From positions 28,948,501 through 29,012,500 of the forward strand of contig CP141146.1 of assembly GCA_035235625.1 (NCBI GenBank): 64,000 nucleotides of DNA. The letters run 5' to 3'. The DNA comes from Saururus chinensis (taxonomy: Eukaryota > Streptophyta > Magnoliopsida > Piperales > Saururaceae). Shown piece after piece: positions 1 to 10,668 of this stretch (the stretch's first letter is position 1; the number at the start of each line of letters is the position of its first letter). The notes below the pieces were generated by a model. It had not been told where the DNA came from, made no database searches, and worked only from the letters and a program-made list of their open reading frames with translations. The position numbers and the translations under genes are program-made.

Positions 1-210
1 GGTCAACATGATAATTATTTTTGGGACAAATTCATTTTGTTTGGTTTTCTCTTAACCCAAATTAATTTGATTTGGTTTTATTTTACCCAAATCGGGTCCG
101 TTTTTATTCTCACCAAATTATGTTCGTTAATAGACAGACGTGCCCATTTGAACGGGATGGGTTGTATTCAACAAGATTTCTTATAAATTCCTGAAAAAAT
201 ATTTTATGTA
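1..210 (+). repeat. copia LTR fragment, inverted relative to its neighbour
   Basis: This stretch is homologous, in reverse complement, to about 5745-5935. Both contain the block GGGACAAATTCATTT followed by GTTTGGTTTT and, further on, CGTTTGAACGGGA-like sequence and a CAACARGATTTCYTATAAA block. The similarity is imperfect, so the copies are old. The fragment reads on the plus strand while the adjoining copia RNase H remnant reads on the minus strand, so it is not a normally placed 3' LTR. The left edge lies outside the window. Confidence 0.6.
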
Positions 211-523
211 TCTATTATTTTCTTTTGATCTAACATACTCAATGAAAATTATTGCACTAGAGAGCAATTGTTTTATGGTATTGTGCCTCCGACGTATATG
301 TAGAGACTTACCATTATACAAGTTACTTTGTGCCCTTCCTATAGCCGATTGGCTATCACAGTATATGCAAATAAGTGGTACAGGTTTCCCCCACATTGGA
401 ATATCCTCTAAAACATTACGAAGCCACTCAGCCTCTTCGCCTACTTTATCAAGCGCAATGAATTCAGATTCCATTGTGGATCTTGCTATGCATGTCTGTT
501 TTGAGGATTTCCAAGACACTGCT
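211..523 (-). pseudogene. copia RNase H, C-terminal half (broken)
   Basis: Reading on the minus strand gives [20 protein letters not shown], then [14 protein letters not shown], a CDSQSAI block and [12 protein letters not shown]. These are hallmarks of the C-terminal part of Ty1-copia ribonuclease H, including the (S)KQ...STMESEF and HIxxRHxxI stretches. The end, where a DPLTKGL-like motif is expected, is replaced by unrelated residues, so the domain is truncated. The N-terminal half lies at 5356-5540. Removing the 524-5355 insertion and one copy of CTGCT restores a continuous frame reading LRGAAVSWKS. The element is dead. Confidence 0.85.
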
Positions 524-3500
524 TGTAATGCCCCAGATTTTCCTACAATTTCTTATGATTTTTCTGCTATTTTCTGATTATTTTCAACAAAAAAATATGA
601 TGCTTCGGTGTATGTGGCCTCGGTATTCGTACCCGTAGAGCCGGGTCTAGGGTCAGTCGTGGGCCACGGGCCTCGACGCATGCTTTTGGCGTGAAAAATC
701 ATTGAAGAAAACAAAACTGCAGAGGATAAGTTGGAAAAGAAAAAAAAAAGGAAAGGATCGGGCTCGGGCTCGGGTTCGGGTTCGGCCGAGCCCAATCTGG
801 AATCCTCTTGGAGTGAACAGTGCACCGTCCCCCCCCCCTTCCGGTTTTTCTCTGTCCCAGCCGCCGCCGGTGGGCCGCAGGGCCACCGCCACTGGCTCCG
901 CCACGGCCGTGCGACGGCAGGGGGGCCACCGTCCCGGCCCCCACGGCCGCGCCGCCTCCTCCCCTAGTGAGCCCCGTTCCTCTCTGTTTTGTTTGTTCCG
1001 CCGCCGCCATGGGTCGGCAAGGCCCGACCGGCCGGCCATGGCCCCGCTTTGGGCCGGCGACGACGAGGGGCCACCTATCCCGGCCCCAGTGGTCCTCCTC
1101 CGCTGCCCCGGCCTCCGTTCCGCCTCTCCCCTGTTCCGTCGATCTCTCTGCTCCCTCTCTGTTTGGTGTTGTGGCAGCACCGGAGGTGGCCGGTGGGCTC
1201 CACCCGGCCTCCGTCCGTCCAGCCATGAGCCGGCGACGGCAAGGCCGCTGTCCTGGCCAGTCCCGTTGGCTCCCCCACTCGGATTCCTCCAGTTAGTCCC
1301 ACTTCGCTCTCTCTCTGTATCTTGATTTTGCATCGCTGCCACTGGTCGGCAGTTACCGGATGGCCGCCATGGGCTCCGCCCGGCCTCCTTTCGTCCAGCC
1401 ACAGGCCGGCGACGCAGGGCCGCCACCTTGGCCAGTCCCGTCAGCCCCGACTAGCTTCTTCCTCCCCCAGTCTCTCTGTTTTGTACTGTGGCAGCATCAG
1501 CTATGGCCAATGGCCTTCGCCCGGCTTCCATTTGGCCAGCCACGGACCGGGGATCGCAAGGCCGACCCCCAGCCAGCTCCACCGCCCCCTTGGCTGCTCC
1601 GCCCGGTCCGACTTGCACCCTATTGTGGGTGAATTCTTCGTTGAGTTGTCGCCACTGTCGTTGGCCAGTGAAACCAGCCCGGTCGTTGTGGGCTCCGCCC
1701 CGGCCTGGCGATGGCCCAGGGACGGCCCCATCCGGACTGGTTCAGCCTCCGTCCCCTCCGCTTTGTCGGAGCCCGATCCGCATCCCTTGCTCGGGTGCTC
1801 TCATTCGGAAAAACCGAGCCTTTGCTCCTCACTGTATTGTTTGTCTTGCGTGTTGCCGTTGACTTTGACTGTCAACTCTGGCCGGAGATAGCTCCTCCTG
1901 GCCACTAGAGCCACGACACAGCCGGCCAGAGCCGTTGGTAACCCTTGCTCCTCCCTGTGTCCCCCCGGCCCCTCTATGCTTTTGGCCGTTTTTATGTTTT
2001 GGGCTATCGAGCATCGTTGGATGCCGAACACCCTTTGGACCACTTAGCGTGGCAAGTTTCAGCCTAGAGATGGCTGGCCGCCTTAGTGTGGCACCGCCTC
2101 TCTTCTTCGGCATGAGGCAGGTTCCCCCTCTGTCAATGATATGTGTTTGACCGCGCCACTTAGATCGCCACCGTTTTATCTCGCCGTACGCCGATTGGCC
2201 TCTAGTCGGCCTACCTCGGCACGGTACGGCAAAGGCCGTATTGTTGGTCTCCGCCCTTGGGCATGGCCCTACCGCCCTTCCGAATCTTGGGCTGACACCG
2301 TCTAGCACTCTCCCCCTCCCTTTGGCCGCATGTGCAAGTAGCTACGTGTGCGGGTTAGGGTATTGGTCCCGCTTTGGCGCTGCCCGACCGTCAGATGGCT
2401 CTGCCATCATCTGGAGTTGACATCGGAGTCTTCCATCACCTCTCCTCCGTCTTTGAGTGTCGCCCACACCCTCCGCCCTTATGTGGGCCCTAGTAAACAC
2501 AAAATCGACGCTGTTAGGTGCTTTCCACGGCCGATTTCGATGTCTTGTGACCGGTTGTGTATGGTTCAACCACCGGTCGAATTTTAGTGTACGCCTAGAC
2601 CTTCGGTTGCACCTGCCACTCGTTGGCACAACCTTCCTCCTGGCCGCCCGTAGTGTGCCGCTGTGGATCACGAATTTTTCCGCGTTGATCAGTGTCACCC
2701 TTGTTTGGCCGTGAGTGCTTCCGGCATTTCTTACACCCTTGGGACAACAGCTCTCTCAGCTGGGCAATGGTTTTGACTGCCAACTCCGCCACCGACGCCG
2801 CCACCGTCGTGTACTCGCCATCAAACGTCATGATTACGAGGTAGGAGAGCTTTGAACTCGTAATTTCATGATAGCATGCTTGAATGAGTAGTAGCATGCT
2901 AGGAATTTCATAATGTGCATATAAGCATGATTTTATGGTATGTTTAGATACGTATGACATGCATATGAGTTGTACGTATGATTGATATGTATGAGTTGTA
3001 CGTATGTTTTATGAATGTGGAAATTGTATGAGCTATTGATGGATAGCGATTAGGTTAGTACGCGATGGATGCGTATTATGGACATGCTAGTGATGGCTAG
3101 CGATTTTGAGTAAGTTATGTATGTGTATGTGCATGTGGGCAGAGGTATGTACGATGGACAGTAAGAAGTGGTAAGGGTTTGGTACGAAGTTGGACGTGGA
3201 TTTGGACGTGTAAGCGTACGACAGAAGACAGAGAAGGTAAGTTTGATGGGCGAGGATTTGGAATGGATCGGTTTGGGTTGGAGCGTACGTCAGGGATTCG
3301 GTAAGTAAGAGGACCTAGGCTTAGAGCCTTATGGGGGTTTATTAGATAGTAAGAGCGTGCATAATTGTACAAGCATAACGTACCGATTATGAAGTGAAAA
3401 GTAAGTATAATAAGTGAGGTACTAAGTAAGAGTGTGATAACGAGGATCTACTTTGGGGAGCTCAGTTTGACGATGTAAGTAAGTTGTTTTATCATAAGGT

Positions 3501-3954
3501 GGATGTCAGAGGATGTATGATTACGTAAGGATCTGTGTGTGGTGAGCCATGTTGTGACTTGGACGGGTAAGTGAAGGCTGCTGCCCCGGCGAACTAGGGT
3601 TTCGATCGGGCTCAACTTTAGTTTGATTAGTCAAGGACTGTGAGTCGGTTTGGCATAATCGTACAACATAATATACTTAATTCAAACTTGAATTATAAGA
3701 AAGCTAATGATAGCGTTGTGAGTTTGAGACTTGAGGGTTCGACGGATTAAGTTCCGTGTTTGAGCTAGCCGATAATGAGTCGGCTGAGCACTTCTGTGTC
3801 TTGCCATGGTTGTTATCCTGTGGGATTTTTGTCTGTGTGTTATATAGAGCACCAGACGTCTGATGCTCTGTTGAGAGCAATGTATGATTTGTTTTGGTCT
3901 GTGTGCTGTATTAAGCCCACACGTTTGATGCTCTGTTGAGAGCGCTGTAAGTTT

Positions 3955-4112
3955 CCGCCCTTCGTGGGCTCTGTATGTTTCTGCCTAGATGGCTCTGTAT
4001 GTTCTGCCCAAGAGTGGCACTGTAAGATTCTTGCCCAAGAGTGGCACTGTATGTTTTCTGCCCTTAGTTGGCACTGTATGGCCCTTGTTGGCAATGTATG
4101 GCCCCAAAGAGT
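3955..4112 (+). repeat. short tandem repeats inside giant LTR copy 1
   Basis: Four to six degenerate units of about 28 bp are built on TGCCCAAGAGTGGCACTGTA. Matching arrays are at about 44390-44525 and 48775-48905 in the other copies. They follow an inverted repeat reading AGAGCACCAGACGTCTGATGCTCT. The array belongs to the LTR family rather than to this insertion. Confidence 0.7.
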
Positions 4113-4872
4113 GGGCATTTGTGTGCTCAGGTAAGCAGTATCATGGACCTGCTCTTACCTGTTTGATCCTGTGCCCCATGAGCATAGGTGTGCCTTGCCT
4201 TCGGAAAAGTCCATGACGTCTAGTTGCTCCCCGAAGGTTAAGGTGACGCCCTTGTGGCATTCCCTTCCTTTCCAACATTGGAGCTTGTTAATTGTAATGA
4301 GCTTCAGTTGTCGATAGTTTGTGTACGATAGTGAGAGTATGTTGTATGCTTCAGATTCTGAGTAAGTTGTACGTGTAAGATTCAGAGTATGTGTGAGTGT
4401 AAGCTCTTGAGGAAGACATAAGAATACGTTTATGTGTAAGCGTATGATTGTACGATTAAGGTTGTACAAGTATGTGTAGGTTGTGTGAATATGAATATGA
4501 GTACGATTGTAAGATGATGATTTGGAGTAAGAATGTAAGTGTAAGTTTTTGAGTAAGATAGTAAGTGTATGATTGTAAGCACGATTGTAAGTATATGATT
4601 TTGACGAGGATTGTAAGTGTAAGATTGTACGAGTTTGGTCGTACGAGTATGAGTAAGGTGTTGAGTATGCATACGATGGTACGAGTAAGTTGTAAGACCC
4701 TGATTAAGGGTGTTGGTGTAAGTTTACTTTCATTGGTGTGCTATGCATTATTATATGCATATGTTTATGATTATATTATGTTGATTGCTTCATGTTTGTG
4801 TTGCATGACACATGTTTTTATGAACTTATTGAGTTCACCGTTTGGGATTTCCCCTACTGGGTATTTTCCTTC

Positions 4873-4890
4873 TGAGTATGAAAATACTCA
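4873..4890 (+). other. hairpin motif TGAGTAT-gaaa-ATACTCA
   Basis: Seven-base perfect arms enclose a four-base loop. The hairpin is followed by CCC and, about 40 bases later, TTTTGCAGGT. The same arrangement occurs at 45180-45197 and 49620-49637 in other giant LTR copies, and with a variant loop at 29282-29299 and 61832-61849 in the Tekay-like LTRs. Confidence 0.75.
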
Positions 4891-5355
4891 CCCTACTATT
4901 TTTAGCCCCATTGTTCGGGAGGCTTTTGCAGGTATGTGTTGTGAGCTCCTGGAGATGGATGCTCGTTTGTGCGGAGGATTGTTTCCCCCTCGACTTAGGT
5001 ATATTTGACTCAATGAGAGTTTAATTGGTGCCACGATCTGATGTATTTGGTGAGATTTAAGTGTTTGTAGCTTCTAGACTTTTAATTTGGATCAGATAGT
5101 AGACTGTTTATGGGACTTGTACTCGGGGACGCCTGGGAAATGTATTTGTAAATCCATGATCATGGTAATTTAGTCGTACGTTTGTTTTCGAGTAGCGCCT
5201 GAGGAGATTTGATTTGGCGATACGATGTTTAACCGTATGATGTTTTAAATTATAAACTGTTTATACGGGTTTTGATTTCATCAGTTTTACTCCGATTTAA
5301 AAAAAAAAAAATTCCGTGAATTTTATGGAAAATGTATGAAAATCTCGAGGTTACA

Positions 5356-5540
5356 CTGCTGCACCTCTAAGAGTGAAGACATATCTACTTGTGGATTTTG
5401 AGTCTTTTTTATCAGATATCTAGTTTGCATCACAATAACCCTCTAGTACTGCTGGATACCTAGTATAGTGTAGTCCATAGTTGAAGGTATATCTTAGATA
5501 TCTAAGAACCTTGACTACAACCTTCATCACCATATTTGCA
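5356..5540 (-). pseudogene. copia RNase H, N-terminal half (broken)
   Basis: On the minus strand this reads [18 protein letters not shown], then GYCDAN, a stop, SDKKDSKSTSRYVFTLRGAAV. That is the start of copia RNase H: the LRYLR motif, the catalytic-Asp region normally read as GYCDADW, and the D..DSKSTSGYVF block. The expected Trp after GYCDAN is a stop codon. It continues into 211-523 once the giant LTR is removed. Its 5' side runs almost directly into an LTR, so the rest of gag-pol is missing. Confidence 0.8.
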
Positions 5541-6344
5541 ATGGTATGAAAAATAACAATCTTAAGACATAATTCACCCTTTTTAACGGTGCTTAGGACT
5601 CACTCTTGGGCGTTTGCCTCACAGGATAAGACGATCAACCACATATTGTAGGAACACCTCCAACACAAGTATATGCAGCGAACCACAGTATGTACGCTCT
5701 CACAGAAATGAAATGGACGGAAATCCCAAATCGGATTAGTGCAGAAATTCTTTTCAATGATTTTATAGGAAATCCTGTTGAAGACACCATTTCCCGTTCA
5801 AACGGATGCGTCCATCTGTTAAGGGACACAATCTTTAGTGAAAACAAACCGAACCCATTTTGGTTAATAGAAAACTAACCCAAATAAATAAAAAACCAAA
5901 CTAAATGAATTTGTCCCAAAAATATTATCTTCTTCACCCAACCCAACCTGACCCGACCCGGCCTTGCCGGCCACGCGTGCGAACTGAACCGAGTTGGCCA
6001 GATGGCGGCGGTGGCGGCGCGCGCGTGTGGGTTAGCCCACCTAGGTGCATGGGTCCAACATCTCTCTCCCCCGCAAAAGTGGGTTGGCCGAATGTCCTAA
6101 CTTGAAAGGCCAAACTAATGCCTTATATACCAACACCATCACCTTCTTCTAGGCGATGTGGGACTATTCATTCCTTCAACCAATTCACATGTGTGATTCT
6201 CATTCAACACAAAGTGGGCTTGGGCTCTCTCTACCATATGGGCTTGACCTACTTGAGTAATATGGGCTTGACCCACATAAATATTATCATGCCTATCTAA
6301 AAGATATGGGCTTAACCCATTTAATATAATGCCCACTTCTAACA
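5541..6344 (-). repeat. copia LTR (minus strand), degenerate
   Basis: On the minus strand it begins TGTTAGAAGTGGGCATTATA at 6344, a typical plant copia LTR start, and runs through TGGGCTTAACCCA-type palindromes and the CCCACATCGCCTAG block. It ends near 5541 after AGTGAGTCCTAAGCACC. The downstream limit is uncertain because RNase H sequence follows almost immediately, implying an internal deletion. About 5745-5935 is repeated in inverted orientation at 1-210, and about 5590-5730 at 6365-6500. Confidence 0.6.
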
Positions 6345-6354
6345 ATATCATCCT

Positions 6355-6520
6355 TTACTGAATTTCCATCCCCATCTTTTCTGTGAGAGCATTCCATAAC
6401 GGGGTTCACTATGTGCATTGTGTGAAGGTGCTTATATAGTGCATGGTTGATAATCTTATCTTGTGGCAAATGCCCAAGTGTCCTAAGCACGAGTAGGGAG
6501 GGGAAATTCTATCTTAAGGA
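6355..6520 (+). repeat. inverted copy of the copia LTR 3' portion
   Basis: The plus strand carries TTCTGTGAGAGC, then a short gap, GTGGCAAATGCCCAAG and GTCCTAAGCAC. The neighbouring LTR carries the same blocks on the minus strand (GTGAGGCAAACGCCCAAG, GTCCTAAGCACC). The two lie head to head with fewer than 30 bases between them. Confidence 0.6.
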
Positions 6521-7193
6521 TAGAGCGATTTGCTTGATTCGATCATCTTTTTCTAGTAAGATTCTCTCATCACAAAACTTACAAAAGTATGAAAATGACA
6601 TATATTAAATAAGGGGGAGAAATATTACTAGATAAGAAGGTCAAATCTCGAAGGAGACCTTGATTTTACTCCTACAATTCGACCTTAGAACAGTTTTTGG
6701 CCTTCACTTGTTGTTTTTCACTATTTTTGTTTTTGTCAATTATTTCTGTCAGTTTAGATGAATGTAACTAACAAAATGATCAAAGAGGGGCATCATTTGT
6801 ACACCTGTTTTAATTTAAAAAGGAAATATTATGTGAATAAACTTACAGAAATACAAGTGCTAGGAGACAACCTAAATACTTGAACCCTATCATGTTTTAC
6901 CTCATTTTAAACTCTTTCCAGAAGATCTCATTTGCTTATAACGGACGTGAAACTTCTAAACTTGTGATAGGAAAAATAAATACAACCTATTCCTATAACT
7001 ATGTTGCAATTTCAAAGCCTCACAAGATCCCAAGTTGTAGGTGACCAACTTGAAATGAATGTTAGGACACGAGTGAAATGATCTTCTTATAGGTGTCTTT
7101 CTTGGTCTGCATGCATTTAGGAATCCTATGCCTAGGGAATCAAGCTTTTCTTGTCTTTCGAAACTGAGAAAGTTTTCTTGATACATTTGTTTA
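6521..7193. other. AT-rich spacer, no gene seen
   Basis: No open frame with recognisable content, repeat ends or RNA gene was found. It ends at the Mutator-like target duplication. Confidence 0.5.
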
Positions 7194-7329
7194 TTTTTAA
7201 TAGAAGCTGACTATTTAAACCCCTATTTTTTCCTTGTATCCCCCAAACAAAAGTAAAAAGTTTGATTTTTTTTTTACTTTTATACCCCATTTCCCCCCAC
7301 TGACTTACTCATTAATCCCCCATTTACCT

Positions 7330-7350
7330 TCCCCCCCCCCCCCCCCCCCC
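7330..7350 (+). repeat. poly-C tract
   Basis: About 20 consecutive cytosines lie just inside the MULE left end. This could be an assembly-sensitive homopolymer. Confidence 0.9.
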
Positions 7351-7576
7351 AAGTTAACCTAAAGAAAGAGGTTTTTTACTTTCTTCTCCTCCTAAAGGGC
7401 GATTGGCCACCGGCGAGTATTATATCCGCCGGTGTACACTATAGCTCCAGTGACAATTAAAAAACTCCGATGGTGGGTAAAAAAACTTAGGCAACCCACC
7501 AGTTGAACCCTTTTTGTAAGTTTTCTTCCTTTGTTCATCAATGACGTCTTTACACTTCTAGAGACATGTTTCGTGC

Positions 7577-7920
7577 CGGGGGACGCCCCCCACCATATTT
7601 CAAAGAACTTGACGGGGCCGAGAACCACCCGCCACTTCATGCTCATTTTGGCGGGGGGTACCCCCCGCCAACTTGAAGACAATAACTTCTTCGAGTTACT
7701 GTATTCTTCGTGGCGGGGAGCACCCCCTGCCAAATTTTGAAGAATGTTACGGGACCAAGAACCACCCGCCACTTCATGCTCATTTTGGCGGGGGGTATCC
7801 CCGCCAATGCGAAGACAATAACTCCTTCAAGTTATTGTCTTCTTTGTGGCGGGCGGTACCCCCACCAACTCGAAGACAGTAACTCTAAAATGTTACTGTC
7901 TATAAAATGGTGGGGGGTAT
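7577..7920. repeat. array of GC-rich palindromes alternating with AT hairpins
   Basis: Dyads built on GGCGGGG...CCCCGCC recur near 7577, 7650, 7712, 7787, 7848 and 7908, about 60-75 bases apart. The copy at 7650-7669 (GGCGGGGGGTACCCCCCGCC) is a perfect 20-base palindrome. Between them are hairpins: 7811-7842 has 13-base perfect arms (GAAGACAATAACT) and 7875-7900 has 9-base arms (GACAGTAAC). The open frames over this region look like by-products of the repeat. Confidence 0.8.
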
Positions 7921-8104
7921 TACTTGCTTTCAAGGCTCCGGACATAACATGTAAGGGGCACTAATTATTCTGTAACATGGTGTATATTATATCATTGAGT
8001 GCAACTTCGTCGCCCCATGAGGGCGAGATCATTAGGTATTAATGTATAAATACAACCAATTTCATTAATCAAATGAGACAATTGACAACGAGACTCAATT
8101 TTCA

Positions 8105-8367
8105 CAAAGAACCTGGTCATAGTCCTATTCAAAGAACCTGATCACAAACTCTTCCTGTTCAACATAATTTACCTGTCCAAGACTCCAACATGTTATCTAC
8201 GTTTTGACACTAAAGTTCATAGTAGCAGAAATTTTAAAAGAACCTGGTCACAATCTTGTTCAAAGAACTTGATCACAAACTCAACCTGTTCAACATAATT
8301 TTCCTATCCGCTGTTTGAACATGGTATATACTTTTTGACAATAAAGTTCATGGTAGCAGAAATTATA
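8105..8367 (+). repeat. tandem duplication, two units of about 130 bp
   Basis: Both units begin AAAGAACCTGGTCA, contain TGATCACAAACT and CTGTTCAACATAATTT, and end AAAGTTCATRGTAGCAGAAA. They lie at about 8105-8234 and 8239-8367 and have diverged by scattered substitutions. Confidence 0.75.
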
Positions 8368-8509
8368 TGACCCTTCTAGTAGCACAACAATTTTCCAAAG
8401 TCACAACGATTATCATTCAAAATATACAAACACTGAAATGACTCAACAAAGTATAAAATGTCTCAGTACATGAAATTTAAACGTCTCAACGACTGAAATT
8501 GAACTATCT

Positions 8510-8758
8510 CTAACAAACTGTCATTTCTATAGGGCCTCTAGGGAAAGGATAAGTTTCATCCTCCACTATTTGCCCTTCTTCCTCCTCCTCCTCCCCTGCA
8601 TGGCCTTGTTGTTCTCTCTCAATGATAGTAATTTCTTCATCAATTTCCTGTATTTGTTCTTGTGCATTTGGATTTCCTTCTAATTCATCATCAACAACTC
8701 CGTCTTTTGCTTTAGCTCGTTGCCTCCTATATGATGTTGTTGGGTGTGGCCTTGACAT
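8510..8758 (-). CDS. short acidic frame, possibly an N-terminal exon of a plant mobile domain-type protein
   Basis: This is an 82-residue open frame starting ATGTCAAGGCCA, with a basic start (RRQRAKAK), an acidic middle with a run of glutamates, and the ending YPFPRGPIEMTVC. The FPxGPxxxTVL-like ending resembles the segment just before the plant mobile domain in MULE- and gypsy-associated proteins. In that family the next residues are usually TSYxxHVA, but here a stop follows. The match is short and partly low-complexity. It may equally be a chance frame. It lies inside the MULE, so transposon cargo or a transposase-associated exon is plausible. Confidence 0.3.
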   Translation of the reverse strand: MSRPHPTTSYRRQRAKAKDGVVDDELEGNPNAQEQIQEIDEEITIIEREQQGHAGEEEEEEGQIVEDETYPFPRGPIEMTVC

Positions 8759-9290
8759 CTAGTGTATGGTGAATCAAAGCACAGGTTAGCCTTAATATTA
8801 TTTATAAGTTCTTTAATTAGTGCAAATATATGCATAAACCCCATAATACCACTGTTAACATAATTATAGAATACGAAAAGAATTAGAACACTCAAAATAA
8901 TCACAACAGAAATCATGCAGTAAGAATGAGATTTGGTCAAATGAGATTTTTTCAAACCACTATCTCCCAAAATGGCTACTGACCTTTATGATGTCATTCG
9001 AATGATAACAAAAATAAAAAATAAAAATATGTATACAAAAATACTTTACTAAATCTAGTGCATGCTGGAAGGTGTATAAACCTTATTCTCTAGGTGCCAT
9101 ATAGACAATCGCACAGCCAAATGATCACATCTACACAAGTGCATTCGCCTCCTCAGTATTGTAAGCATTTGAATTCTTTTTAAACAATAAGTTTCCTCTA
9201 CCAAAAAATCCAATTTGCAAAAGTAGAAACAACACATCTTATCAGCCTAGACCTACAAGTATACAAGTTGACCAACATAAAAAATTCTAC

Positions 9291-9390
9291 ACTCCCTCTG
9301 TCCCACATTAATGGGTCCATTTGGTGTTTCAAAATTTTAGTTCATTTTGAAAAATCAAATATATCTATTAATGAAGGACAGAGAGAGTAC
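9291..9390. mobile_element. Stowaway-type MITE
   Basis: It starts ACTCCCTCTGTCCCA and ends GGACAGAGAGAGTA, so the termini are inverted repeats of the CTCCCTCYGTCCC type that defines Stowaway (Tc1/mariner) MITEs. It is about 100 bp, and a TA dinucleotide lies at each end. Confidence 0.75.
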
Positions 9391-9495
9391 TAACCAAAGA
9401 TCTAGCAGGCAAAGTAACGTAATAAAGCAACAAATACCAAAAGTTCACGATCAAAGAATAAATTCTACGCTATACCAAAAAAATAACTGGTGTAT

Positions 9496-10663
9496 TGATA
9501 AGTATATTTTATACATTATTTTACCCTTAATTATTCTATTTTCTAGTCTCATTTAAGTGTTAATATAGGTTAAATTATTAGATATTAAATTTAATTAGGT
9601 TAGAAAAAGCTTCCATGGTGTTTTGAATTAAATTGGCTTATTTTACAGATTCTTCATTGGCGTTCGAACGGCCTCACTAACCGATCGATCGGTTACACGT
9701 AAATTTGAAGAAAATTTAGTTCAAGCGTTCGAACGGGAATGCAGGGTGATCGATCGGCATAACGCGCAGTTTCCTTATTTCAATCAATTTCGAGTCTTTT
9801 TCATATTGGACTCTTTCTTACGGATCTTATGCCTATATAAAGACATATTTGGCACGAAATTAAGGGAACAAGTAGATTTTCTGAAGAGAAGAAGGAAGAA
9901 GAAGATAGAGAAAAACCCAAAGCTTTCAATGGAGATTCAAGTGCTTTCTTCTACCATGGAAGGCTAGGCTTTTCTTTTACTTAGGAGTTGATGAAGCTAT
10001 AGATAAGTTTCAGTTTCTTTTCTTTTTAATTTAGATCTTAGTTGTGAATTATGACAATTGTATGATAAGGATTTCCTTTTAATGGAAGAGCTTTTAATGT
10101 TTATTCAATTCTATGTTGATTTATTGTCTTGTAGATGATAGATTGATGTGGTTTTGATATTTGCATCAATTCTAATTTCTGTGATTTAGATGAGATGGTC
10201 ATACAATAGTTTTAATGTTCAGATAATTAAGGACTTGGATGAGTTATACTAAGATTAGACAGGTCATGCCTATAGCTATTTAGTGTAGATGATTCGTGCT
10301 ATTGTCGAAGATATTTTATGCCATGGAAATTAATTAATGATTCTTTCTGAAGTAATTCTAGCTTGTAGCTGAGAATACTTGTTCATATTCACACTAGATT
10401 TAGATTAAAAGTTAAGGAATTGTTACGGTTCTATAGTGGATTCAATTTCCTAAGTAAATTCTATCGTATTAATCTCTACCTTTTAAATTAGTTTAGTTTT
10501 TCTTTTGCTTAATTAAAGTTTGTGTTCTTTTTAGTTTTTAATCAGTAAATTCCTAGTTAGATTTAGTAATTATTCATCCGTCCCTGAGGTTCGACAACCC
10601 TTAAATACTCATCGTAGTACAATTACCTTGTACACTTGCAAAGGGTTTAATTATAAACAATCA
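9496..10663 (+). mobile_element. solo LTR, family LTR1 (gypsy, tRNA-Asp type)
   Basis: It begins TGATAAGTATATTTTATACA and ends AATTATAAACAATCA (1168 bp), with the duplication TGTAT at 9491-9495 and 10664-10668. It matches the LTR at 16415-17829, which is followed by a primer site, and the solo LTR at 53500-54932. It lies inside the MULE and is therefore younger than it. Two CGTTCGAACG palindromes sit in the 5' part (9661-9670, 9726-9735). Confidence 0.9.
9834..9842 (+). promoter_or_regulatory. putative LTR1 TATA box
   Basis: TATATAAAG lies in the context GCC-TATATAAAG-ACATATTTGGC. The same context is kept in the two other LTR1 copies as TATAAAAAG. This is a position-conserved candidate only; no transcription data are available. 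Confidence 0.5.
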
Positions 10664-10668
10664 TGTAT

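Larger units (their letters stand above)
524..5355 (+). mobile_element. giant solo LTR, copy 1 (Tekay/Del-like)
   Basis: The element is 4832 bp, begins TGTAATGCCCCAGATTTTCC and ends CTCGAGGTTACA. It is flanked on both sides by the 5-bp duplication CTGCT (519-523 and 5356-5360), as expected for an LTR retrotransposon. There are no internal repeated ends and no gag-pol, so it is best read as one very long solo LTR. The first 2.7 kb is GC-rich and lacks convincing coding sequence. The second half is made of GTAAG/GTATG-rich low-complexity runs and short tandem repeats. Copies occur at 40739-45588, 48131-50099 and, as a fragment, 20359-20633. The TGTAAC.CCC start and GGGCGTGACA end seen across copies resemble chromovirus (Tekay/Del) LTRs; that lineage call is inference. 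Confidence 0.8.

Noticed and set aside
653-2308. Several long overlapping open frames on both strands in GC-rich sequence
   Set aside because: Proline-, arginine- and glycine-rich frames open on both strands are expected from GC bias. The region is the first half of a giant LTR, and no frame is kept in copy 2.
4430-4672. Thr/Tyr-rich minus-strand frames (also near 44823 and 49101)
   Set aside because: They translate GTAAG/GTATG-type low-complexity repeats in all three giant LTR copies and show no conserved protein.
3100-4700. CRISPR-like or satellite array in GTAAG-rich sequence
   Set aside because: No regular repeat-spacer pattern; it is low-complexity LTR sequence shared by the other giant LTR copies. 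This is also a plant genome.
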